From Turbatrix aceti (Eukaryota; Nematoda; Chromadorea; Rhabditida; Panagrolaimidae), in contig OZ017770.1 of assembly GCA_963969345.1 (NCBI GenBank), positions 6,643,246 to 6,707,245 of the forward strand: a stretch of DNA of 64,000 nt, in the 5' to 3' direction. Every line of letters begins with the position of its first letter. Position 1 is the first letter of the stretch. The translations under genes were made by a program, and so were the position numbers. The notes beneath the pieces were generated by a model that worked only from the letters and a program-made list of their open reading frames with translations, made no database searches and was not told the DNA's origin. Of this stretch, positions 1 to 11,000 are shown one piece after another.

Positions 1-395
1 TTTTCAAAAATTCCCTTTTTTCCAATATGCAATGCATTTTTTATACCACACCTGTAAGGAGTGGGGCACAAGACATTTGTTTGTCGAAAGAGGGTAAAGT
101 GATCAAAGCATTTTGCATAGAACGACGTACAATCGCATTGAGGTTGTGTTAACGATCTTTTTACAGCAACCATTCAAAGGTATTTAAGTGAACAAACATA
201 ACATTGCTCAGTTTACCTTGTGTTTATCATATAACTCATGGTTGCATACATTTTTTTGATAATGCAACATGATGGGGGCCTTATCAAACTTCGTTCCGGA
301 CTCACTCAGTTTTTAGTTGTCCAGTAAGCAAAATGCATATTGCCTGTGTAAAATATTCCCGTTTTCAAAGAACCAAAAATGTTCTTCTAGAAACA
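1..395. other. No gene seen; upstream of the RapGEF gene
   Basis: AT-rich sequence with no convincing exon. The only notable site is TTCTTCTAG at 382-390, immediately before the proposed first RapGEF exon. It fits a 3' splice acceptor (cis or spliced leader) five bases ahead of the ATG. Confidence 0.5.
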
Positions 396-3300
396 ATGGC
401 ACCATGCTCGCTGGACGAGATGCCGACTGTGACTGGATCCGCAGTAGCGTTTTCAAAAAACCTGATCAGTCGTATATCGACTCGATTTCGACCCAAGAAG
501 TCACCTGTCCCGGGCCGTGTCCCATTCGCTCCAGAAAGAGTAGGTTTTGCGACTTTTGTTTAGCCGATATTTGTAACCATTGCGCAATTTATTGTTCTGT
601 CGTCATTTTAAAACATCATTGTTTGTTATACATATGTACGAGATAACCCGGTCCACTTGTATTGTTTTATGTTGGCTCTAAGCTTCAACTTTCGGTTAAG
701 CACGAGAGCTTAGGTCGTTGTCGCTGTCGACAACCTACCTCTTCTTTCAATTGCGCTCATCAACTAGCCCCCCGCGCAAGTTTGACTTCTGGGCAAGCGG
801 AATAGAGAGGGTTTGCACGTTAACGAGTTCACAACCTTGCCTCACTTTTCTGTCCCGTGTAATCGCTTCCAGTCGGTCGTTCGATTTGAAATAAATTTTT
901 GTCAGTAATAAATGCTTTTTGTGTATGCCTGTTTTATTTTGTCGTTTAGCTTACGAAAAAAGCATGTTAGGCGACATTTTTTTATTAGAAAGGATTGGCT
1001 CTTTTGATTTTCCGCTTGACCAGTACTCAGGACCATGGGCTTTATGTTTCTCTGGGGTCCATATATAGGCAGGGTTGGCAAAGTTGTTTTACGGCTCTTA
1101 ACAACATTTCGTTACTCTACATGTAAACTTTTTGTGGTTCTGTATAATATTCACAATTTAATTAAAATATGAAGTTTTGGAAACTTTTTCGTCATAGAGT
1201 AAGTTTTTTTTTATTCTAACCCGTGACTTAACGATGCTCAAGTTTATGATATGAGTCGTTTTTTGAAAAATTTCCCAACTGTTTGAAGCAGCTTCAAAAA
1301 ATCAGTTAACGCTGCATGCGAGGCACAGAATACGCACCAATCATTGAGGCTACGTTTTTTCATTTGAACGATCAATGAAGGTTTTCTCCTGTCTGCCCCT
1401 CAACTTTTTGAAGCAGCATTCCTTATTTTTTTTCGCATTGTTTTAAAAAGTGGTAACGCAAATATCATGATTGCTCTTTTTTACGTCGAATGCATAGTGG
1501 TAAATTATGAAGGAAGGCATAAGGCATACATATTTATGCTCGTCTGTCGTCCAGGACAATTGGATGGGCTAGAATGCTCGGAGGTCACACCTCTTTCTAG
1601 CATGTGCACTATTTTTTCTGCGGCTCCTCTATCGCCAATCCCTTCGAAAAAAAATTTGATGGCAGTCGAGTTTTATCATCACTCCACCCTCTATTCATCC
1701 AAGTAAAAATGCGAAATAACAACATTTCTTGCATTGTTGACATCTGGAAAAGTGTACCCACTTGTCTTGAATTCCAGATGTCTTTTAGATAAATTAGGCG
1801 TTTTTTGAGGAAAATAAGTCGTGTCCTATGTGAATAGTGTCTATTTTCCTTCTTCAATTTCAGAAAAACTTCTTCAGTCGACCGCTAGGAATGAAGTTGC
1901 CGAAAGAATTAGAAATTTCGCTTCGCTACCTGCAGGAAGTCATTCGAAATGGCCAGAGAAATATGTACTATCGCAGTGTCAATGCATTCGTCGATGCGCT
2001 CATTCCCTACCTCAAAAGATACGCTAACGAGTACGACAAGCAAGGAACCGACAGCATTCGAGACGCTCTGCAGGTTCTGCTAAACTGGACCGATACCCAG
2101 GTTGTGGAGCATCTCGGCAACTTTCCGAGTTCGTCAGACCCCAAGCTAGCCCTTGACACCTCGCCTGCAGCTGGCGTTGAAAAACTGGCGTTGCTCGAGA
2201 AGGCACTGAACCAAAAAAAGGTGGAACCGGATGCCGAAAGCCAAAACGACGCTGCTTCTTCGCAGTGCAGCGACAGTGGAGTTGAATTCGAACTATCCGG
2301 TTCAAACATCTCGGTCGACGATCATAATGATACGCTTACCGATCTCATGAACCAGCTTCAATTAAGGCATGATTCATCCCCTATTTTTCATTATTAAAAA
2401 AATCTATTTCAGGAAAATTCAACGTTTCGAACCGTCATTTCCTCACGTTGTCCCTGACTCAGATGATGACGACAACGACGTCCACGTTGACGAAGAGCAT
2501 GAAGAACGTGCGGAACAGCACGGAAGCCGAACGTGCGAGGAAGAGGTCGAGCAGAGACCCGATGGCCGACGGATTCGCATGAAAAAGACGCGCACAGTAA
2601 ACATGTCACAGAGCCGAAAGTCTGTCACCATCCGCACCCACGGAAACGGTCAGGACGACGTGACTAAGCGTTTCCAGGACGGCGCTAATGACTTTAACGA
2701 CGATTCCCACTTCGAGCACAATGACATGTTTGCGGGAAGGTATCCGTTTTCCAAGATGAGAGGTGAGCAGACTCCCAACATGGGTAGCGACAACGATAGC
2801 TTTAAATTTGACGGCGAGGAAGAATCCCCGTTTTCTCCGGACCTGGCTACCAAGACCAAGACAATACGACACGAAAGCGCGACTTTGCAGTGAGTTATAT
2901 TCCCTGTATCATTTTACCCTACCAACTGTTTTTCATACTTTTTAGATCTGTTGCGCGGCAAACAAAACGCAACGGAAAGATTCTTGCTGACAATGCTGCT
3001 CACAAACTAGATACAGCCGATCTGAATGCCAAGCAAATTGACACCTATGACCGCGATAAGCTCGTTGACCGCCGAGGCGATGGATCATACGAGGAGTCAA
3101 CGATCATCCGCAACGGACTCCCTGGCATCGATGACACGTATCTGTCTTCGCCTCTCGCACCAATAAAGCGCAATGCAGTTGAAATAATCAAAGTGTGTCA
3201 TTTTTTTCATCCGTATCCGAACAAAAGAATTGCAGTCCTCTATTCACAAAAAAACGTTTCAGACAGTTGGCGACAACAATGTTGAAGGAAAGGATAACTT

Positions 3301-6300
3301 CTTTCACGCGACAAGTCTTGCTTCCTACATTACACTGAACGACAACTTGAGGTGAAATCGTAACCCTTTACTTTAAGTACCTCATTTTTTTCTCATTGCA
3401 GGTTGTTCGAAGAGCAGCATCATAAAAAAGTGACGTATACCTTCGGAACATCAGGTGAGTTGTCAATTTGAATGGGCAACGGGGCGTTTTGTGGTGTAGT
3501 GGAAGTCATGATGTCGAAGTCGACTAATGTAAGAGTAGCCATAGTTTTGACCATCGGGGGCTGGTGACTACGGACTTCCACGATGATGCGTCTCTCTTTG
3601 ATCGCGACCTTTAATTAAAGACGTTGAGGCGGTTCATTTGGGATTGTGTGCAAACTTGCCTTCCTTTTACGATTTAAATGGCCATCTTTGGAGGTCTTCT
3701 TTTTCACAGCGTCGTGTCCATTTTATTAATTTTTTTCTCCAATCAGGATACTATGTCGTCTGCATCGATCAGTCTCCCTTTGTTATTAAAAACAAATTCC
3801 TTACAATTGGTTTTCTCTTTCGGCTCTCTGGTGGTTAGTATAAATTTAGCAACGGAACCATTCCTTTTTCAAACAATCCTGTGATGACTTCCTGGATTTA
3901 CCGCATTTTTTCCTGTCATCTGCGTATTTATCCATCTACCCAAATGCGCTCCTGTCTGGAGCAATTTGGTACGGATGTTAATATGGATGAGTGGCTTTCT
4001 ACTCACATTTTGCCACTCTTCCCTTTCTTTTATTTCTTCGAGGTAGTATGTTTTTATTCCTACCAACCTTTCCCAACTTTGTCACGGACGGCTGACGAGC
4101 AAGAGTTACGTTTACTCGGGTATGGAATGTCGGTGAGCCTGCGTGAGCCGTTTTCCTTTGTTGTTCCCGTTCCTTCCATTGTTCCCGCAGAAGCCAAATC
4201 TCACTGGTATTTTGTAAGCTTCACGAGACTCGCGCTCAACCGGGGTCAGAAAAGTGTCACGTTGGATAGCACGCAGAGCTGCTGCTTTGTTTGTTAACAA
4301 AAACTCATCAAATGTCAAACAGACACTTTTAAAACATATTTTGAACGTAACCGAGCTTTTTACTTTTGTAGGATGCGCAAGGCATTAGGATAAGATTTTC
4401 TGACCTGTGTGCACGTTTTTTTTCAATAACCACTTTTTAACGTGGTGACCAACTCTCGTGGAAGCTTTTCGAGGGTTCTCTTGTGGGCTGCGAAAGTCGG
4501 ATGGATCCTTTATTTCCAAACACTGTGAGCTTTCTTTCATTGCTGCTGACAGTTATTCTCAAAAGACTTTTTGATGCTTGCTTTATCTCTCAATTTACTC
4601 TTTATTTGAAGTCGTTATCTACAGAGAATACGACGGCTCCGTTTTTGTGTTACAGCTCAGCTACTGTCGTCATTCTGCTTTCCCGGCCGCAGTTTGTAAT
4701 TACTTTTTGATCGTTTTCCAGCTTAGTTTCCTTTTCCGTTGCCTTTTTTTAACCACTCACCTTGGAAGAATGGACACATTCCAATCCTTTGTTTCAACAT
4801 GTCGCGTGTCTGCGCGATTGCATATTCATCGACGAGAAAGTTCATCGTTTAAACAGAATTAAGAAATTTCTTGTCAGTTTACTACTGGTCAATTGATAAA
4901 CCAGTTCTTTTTCTTTTCTCGCAAGCGCAAAACGTGGTGGTGGCCTGCTTCAATCGCAGTGATGATCACCTGAAGAGAAATCAATTCCGTTTGACGCCTT
5001 TTCTACCATTGACACTTGTTTGTGATAGCAGAAATATTTTTTTTCTGTGAACACATTCTTGTTGTCGGACTTTGCAATCTTGATCGTTTGTGAGTCGCAT
5101 GCCGTCGTGTCCTGAGTCGTACAAAATGCAAGTTGAACATGCTGAGGTTCCCATAGAATGGTACCTACAGCATGCTCCATACGGTTAGCTTTTCGTTTTT
5201 TGAGCCTTTAAATCATGAATATTAATGTATTTTTTAAAATTAAAAACACAATGTTTTCTGGGAATTTCTCATAACAATCAAAATGACGTTTCCGTGTTCA
5301 GGCATATCATCAACATCGTCCCCCACGCAAACGTTCATCAACCTTCAGCAGTTGCTTCAAGTATCAGAAAACGACAAGATTGTTTTACCCACGATTTACG
5401 TCGACGACTCAGAAGACGTTGGTTTCAATTGATTGGGGGTACAAATTGTAAACCTTTTTTTTACAGGCGGACAGTCGGAAAAACGCGTCGTTCTCTAAGC
5501 CATTGCTTCAAATCACCGATAAACCAAGCATCCTTGAAAGCCTGGATGTCTCGGAGTATCTGGTACTTCGGGCAAAGGATGGACACTCCAAACCAACAGA
5601 GGTATGGACATTTGACCGGGTGCCTCACATAAATCGCGCATAAAAAATTGCACTTGAACACAAGAGGGCTGTTACGCTTAATCCCGTTGTGAACGCATGT
5701 TGGAGACATTGTTTACTCTCATTTCTTAATACGCCAATCCCATTTATGATTTCTAATTGAAAAGGTCGCGCATTGGCACATCTAGCGACAGACGAAGGAG
5801 GAAAGCATCTCTGCCGCGGTCCTGCTGCGTTCGTTGCGCCTCCTTCGTTCCCAGCATGATGGGCATTTTACTCGTAAACTTTTATGTGCAAAGCTGCTCT
5901 TTTGTTTAGTTCAATCTCGCAATGGCTTGCATAGTCAGGCGCAAACGAGACACATTTTACGAATTCCAAGTGACGCAATCCCTGCCGTGCCACTTGAATC
6001 CCTTTAATCGCTCCAAACAAGTGACCAACCGTTTCTTTTTTTCCAGGTCCGTGGAGGTCCAAAGGACGCTCTTATAGTTTACGCAACACAACCGATTGGA
6101 ACATTGCTCTACCAAGAGGCGTTCCTGGCGACTTATCGAGGCTTTGTAACGTCAGCTGAATTGATACAGAAGCTGGTACGAAGGTGAGTTCTTTTTCTTC
6201 TGGCTTTCACGATTGATGTATTTTTGTTTCAGATATTTGTTCATGAACGCATCAAACAAGCTGAACGAAATCAAAGCTGGCAGACAAACATTTTCTGTTT

Positions 6301-7684
6301 TAGTGCGTGTCGTCGATGAACTCTGCAGCACGGAACTGACCCGCGAACTCATACACATGGTGACTTCCTTTGTCTACCGTCTCATACGCGATGGCAACTA
6401 CGACTTTGCCCGACTTCTAAGGCATGTTGTTTCCTTTCCTTTGTTTCCTTTCTTTGATGTTGTTTGCTCAATGTCAATACGTGGGTTTGGAATTTTGATA
6501 TGCATACCCGTATTTCATTTCAATTTCACCCCACTTCTTCTGACATCCGTCCAAAATGAGAACTTGTTTTCACGTTAGTCCGCATAATTTTAGAAAGCGC
6601 TTGATGGAACGGATCGAAGAGAAATCCCCCCTCAACAACGCTGAAATCATCCAGCACTCAACCGACTCGACTGTTTATGTGAAGTGGGTTTTCCGAGTTC
6701 AAGCACCTTTCCTCACCCCCGCAACCCTTATAGGCCTTCGATGCTTTTCCACTGCCAATCCTTGGCTCTGGCAAAACAAATCACGTATCTCGATTCCGAG
6801 CTATTCCACAAAATTGAGGTAAGTCTGTCCCGCCGACCACAAGAAGCACGTGCATTTTTTTTAGCCGGCCGAAATGCTATGGTGGGCGAAAGACCAAGAT
6901 CCGAAGAAAAGTCCGAACGTCGTTGCGTTCACGGAACACTTCAATCGCATTTCTTACTGGGTGAGAACAAACGTTCTCGCTTCCAACGAACAGCGAGAGC
7001 GTGAGAAGTACTTCGTCAAGTTCATTAAGGTCATGAAGGTGAGTCAAGTACCCCAAAGTTGGTTTTTCTCACGTTGATCTTTTCAGCAACTACGCAAAAT
7101 GGGCAATCTCAGCTCATACCTCGCAATTCTATCCGCTCTTGACTCGGGACCGGTTCGTCGGCTAGATTGGTCCAAGAGTCTTCGAGAGCAGCTGGAAGAT
7201 CATACTGACATCATCGACTCCAAAATGTCCTTTAAGAATTACCGCGCTGTTCTGGCGGAAATCCAGCCACCCTGTTTGCCATACATGTTAGTCGAAAGAT
7301 AGAATAACCATTCAAAAACAAAATACATGCTTTTCAGCGGTCTCATTCTCCAAGATCTGACATTCGTTGACGTCGGAAATCAAGACTATGTCTCGCCGGC
7401 CATGTGCAATAACAGGACGAATCTACTCAACTATGGAAAACGCTGGCAGCAATTTGCAATCCTGGACAACGTTCGTCGCTTTAAGAGCTGGTAATTTGAA
7501 CGATCTCTATTTTTGGAACCACAAGACTTGATTCTCTGACTTTTTTTTTAGGACTTACGACATTCAGCGGGATGAAAAAGTGCAACGACTCTTTAATGGC
7601 TTCAAAAATTGCCTCGGCGAAGAGGAAACTTGGGCTCGCTCGCTCGAAATTAAACCCCGTAAAACTTCGACAAATCGTTCCTGA
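396..7684 (+). CDS. RAPGEF1-like: C3G/RAPGEF1-type Rap guanine-nucleotide exchange factor
   Basis: Exchange factor predicted to load GTP on Rap-family GTPases at the plasma membrane or junctions. Coding exons: 396-539, 1864-2366, 2413-2889, 2946-3192, 3263-3351, 3402-3454, 5302-5417, 5467-5601, 6047-6183, 6233-6421, 6594-6683, 6734-6818, 6865-7038, 7087-7286, 7338-7490, 7552-7684. Phases agree throughout, giving 974 aa (human C3G is about 1077). A helical N-terminal block (residues about 58-120, ending near LLNWTDTQVVEH) resembles the C3G N-terminus. A long acidic/basic linker follows, then the RasGEF-N domain from about residue 589 (VRGGPKDALIVYAT; VLVRVVDELC) and the Cdc25 domain from about 740 (FTEHFNRISYWVR; QPPCLPYIGLILQDLTFV). 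The order and motifs match C3G rather than SOS, RasGRP, Epac or PDZ-GEF. The first exon (48 codons) is phase-compatible and sits behind a good acceptor, but is less certain than the rest. Two introns (2367-2412 and 6422-6593) use GC donors. Confidence 0.93.
3455..5301 (+). other. Long intron of the RapGEF gene (1847 nt)
   Basis: Phase-1 intron, far longer than the roughly 50-nt introns typical here. It starts GTGAGT after a Gly codon and ends GTGTTCAG. Open frames inside it (for example 3881-4297) have no recognisable domain. It holds an imperfect hairpin (3499-3507 pairing with 3573-3581). It could contain an alternative exon or regulatory element, but nothing specific is supported. Confidence 0.6.
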
Positions 7685-7769
7685 AGTCCCCTGATAAAGG
7701 GTGAAAACCATGAATAATGTTTCATTGGCGTGTATGATTTAGTTCCCATCCCATCACCGGTGTTACAAA

Positions 7770-7775
7770 AATAAA
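7770..7775 (+). terminator. Poly(A) signal of the RapGEF gene
   Basis: AATAAA 85 nt after the stop codon, followed by an AT-rich stretch. The region 7685-8065 holds the convergent 3' UTRs of the RapGEF gene (+) and Dicer (-). A minus-strand AATAAA for Dicer lies at about 7860-7865. Confidence 0.6.
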
Positions 7776-8065
7776 TATAAAAGTTACAAATACATATACG
7801 GGATTGCCAAACAAAAAGGAACTAACCGTCGACAATCAAAATCATATGGTTTCTCGATTTTTATTTGGTTCTACAAAATAAGGCAAAGATGATTTCGATT
7901 TGCAAAATGTAAAAAAAATACAAAAATCATAAATAAAGATGGGAAATCATGTCGAAGTGAAAAAATAAAAAAATGAAATATCATTGATTTGAGTTCGAAG
8001 CGTCGTTGCCTCCACCCGGGTTGCCAATTGGCTTTGGTGCAACGAAAATCATTGAGGGAGTTATT

Positions 8066-11000
8066 TCAAGGACTTTTTTTGATAGAAACATCCTTTTCAA
8101 GCCTGCGAATGAAATTCAACGCTTTTTTGGCTGCTGACGTTTTGGCAATCTTGTAAGACCGTCCACTGCCAACAAATGAGTGTTTTCCGTCGTTGATGTC
8201 TACCGTAACTTTGGCAATACCACGTTCAATTTTGCGTTCTACCTTGCTGAAAGTAGCTTTGTAGAGCTTCATTTCAAATAGCTCGCGACACGGTGATTTT
8301 GGTGGATTGGCAATGCAATCTTTGATGCGTTGTTCCATGAGAGCGTAATACACCCGCCAGACGACTTCGAGATTCATGTCACTGTCCAGAAAAATGGCGC
8401 CTGCTAGGGATTCAAAAATGTCTCCCAGCGCCTTTGGTACCTCGATATCCATGTTGTCAGAGTCGCAGTCCTCGGATGAAATGATCTGGTCGTCAAAGTT
8501 CACTTCGCCATTCTTGTGTTGCCATTTGACAAAACGCTCGATGCTCTGAAATAGTTGATGGGACTGGAACTGCAAATACATGTTGAGGTTGTATTTGACG
8601 GCCAAAGATGCGAAAATGACGTTGTTTACCAGAGCTGAGCGCAGATCGGTCAAAACACCAGGTGTAAAGTCAGAATTGAGTTCGAAGAGACAGCGTGTGA
8701 CTAGGTAATCCAGAACAGCGTCTCCCAGAAATTCCAAGCGTTGGTAGCAGCCTGTGTAGCGATTATCGACGTAAGAAGTGTGGGTCAAAGCTTGAATAAG
8801 ATATGAACGATCTTTGAAGTAATAACCAATTTTCTCTTCAAGAAGATGGAATCGGCCTTTTTCGTATTTGAACTGGACATACTTCTTTGCCTCCTCCAGC
8901 ACTGTCGAATCCTAAAATAAATGTTAATTAGTAATTAAGAATTTTTACACAGTAAACATGAACAAAAAAATAACGCACCTGCGTTTCCGGAGCAAAACCG
9001 TAATATATCGGTGGTGGAGCGCGTTTTTTAGGATCCACGTTAATCGACATGAAACTCATAAACTTGATAGTATCGTCCATGCCAAGCGATATGAGATGAG
9101 CGCCGATAAGAGCTTCCAAGCAGTCGGCGACCGACTTGTCACTAATCCGTTGCTGTGTAAAAGCATTGCAACCCGTGTCAAACTGGATGTGGTCAGGGGC
9201 CTTCTTCTTCTCCAGAATAATAACCTCGGTGTCCTCATCAATGTCCTGCATCCTAAACTCGCTGCTGGATAGCTCGTTGTTCACGTCAATCTCCTCCATG
9301 ATGGCATTGCACGTCCGAGACACAAAACCAGGAGGCAGGAAGTTGGCCATAGGATCAAGCTTATCCACCTGCATTATGCTCGGAATGCCCATTCGGTGTC
9401 CCAGCTTGAAGAGTTCCGCGTTCGATACGTAGCGTGACCGCAGAGTGCTGAGTCTGCCCTCGTGCATTTCAGCGTGCTCGTGAAACAGATTGTTCGTCGC
9501 CGAAAATTTGAGGAAGGAGTCTCCAATGGTCTCGAGACGCTCCAGGTTGAATCCGTCTGCTGCAGACGACGCAGTCAGCGCCTGAAGGATGAGAGTTGGT
9601 GGCACACCGTAAGTCGTTTGCTGAGTCCGCGCGTTCTTGAACCATGATTTCATGTCTTCCGAAAGTTCCGGGGCCAGTACTCGCTCTGAAAGCGGCCTAT
9701 CGGGCTCCCGAACTTTCACAACGGGTTCTTTGCACTTTTTGGAATAATCTAAAATTAAAAAAAAATAAAAATTTTTGATCAAAAAATTACCGTAGTCAAA
9801 ACAAATCTCAATTGTCGGTGATATGATAGTCGTATCTATTTCAACATCGGGAATATGAATTTTCTTTTCACTTTGCAAATTATCAACATTATTTTCTTTG
9901 GCACTTTCTTCGTCGCTATCGACAGAAGGAATAATAAATTGAATGTCTTCCAAAAGAGCTTTCGTATCAAATCCTACGGTAGAAGATATCGTAACTTCGG
10001 AAAATATAGACTGATTTGCTTCCGGAAGAGTATTATCCTCCCAGTTGCAAGGCTCTAGTCTGTCAGTTCCATTGTTCATCGTATCGTAATCCAAATTACC
10101 GGAATTAAGCATGAAAGGTTGAAACTCCAGCGGTGTTGGTAGTTGTTGTATCATCACCAGGGGCTCGTCATTCATGCCTAACGAATCATTGGAAGTACAA
10201 ATTTCTTCAATAAAATCAACTTCATCAGGATTCCAAACACCAATTTCAAAATCGGTTCCAGGTTCGTCATTTTCATCTGGCAACTCAGTGTCATTTGTCA
10301 CAAATTCACGAATCATCTGATGCGACGGTATAGCGTAGTCCAGTTGTTCCCATTCAAAATCCTCAGGTACGGCAACAGACGGCACGTTTTGGGAAATCAT
10401 GTATCTGAATTCGTTGGCCAGCATCAGTCCGTTAATGCGGTAGAAAACAGTCGGAAGCTGTGCTGCCATCATCCAGTACGCAGCAGGCATGGGGTGTACT
10501 ACGACGAGTTCGGGAACCATGTACTGTGGATACGAAGAATCCCGTCGCCCTCGATAGTGCAACCTCGGTAGCAATAAATTAAATCGATTTGTTGTATTGT
10601 CGACATCAAGCAGTGGGACGTCATCGAAAAATATGTCAACTTTATACTTTTTATGAAAATAGACTCTGTAGTTTTCATACAAACTATCGTCGAACTTATT
10701 CGTCGGAAATATACCGGTATCGACCTGAAATTTTATTTTAAAAAAACATAAAACTCAAAAAAAAACAGCAATCACAATGCGTTATCAAGAATTAATCTTT
10801 ATTAACCTAAAAAAGCACTTGATTTTTTTACGATCACTGTAAATAGCACGTCAGATAAAATCCAAACCAACCTTGCCAACGTAGTAATTGTTCTTCTCTT
10901 TACGGTACCATGGCTGAACGACAGCGTTTTTGTACATTTCAGGTTTGTAGACAAACTTTTTGCGTTCCTCATCCGTTGGGGCCGGTGGAAAGCCCTTGAT

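Noticed and set aside
3881..4297. 138-codon frame within the long RapGEF intron
   Set aside because: Low-information hydrophobic sequence; direct splicing 3454 to 5302 already keeps phase and the protein is complete without it.
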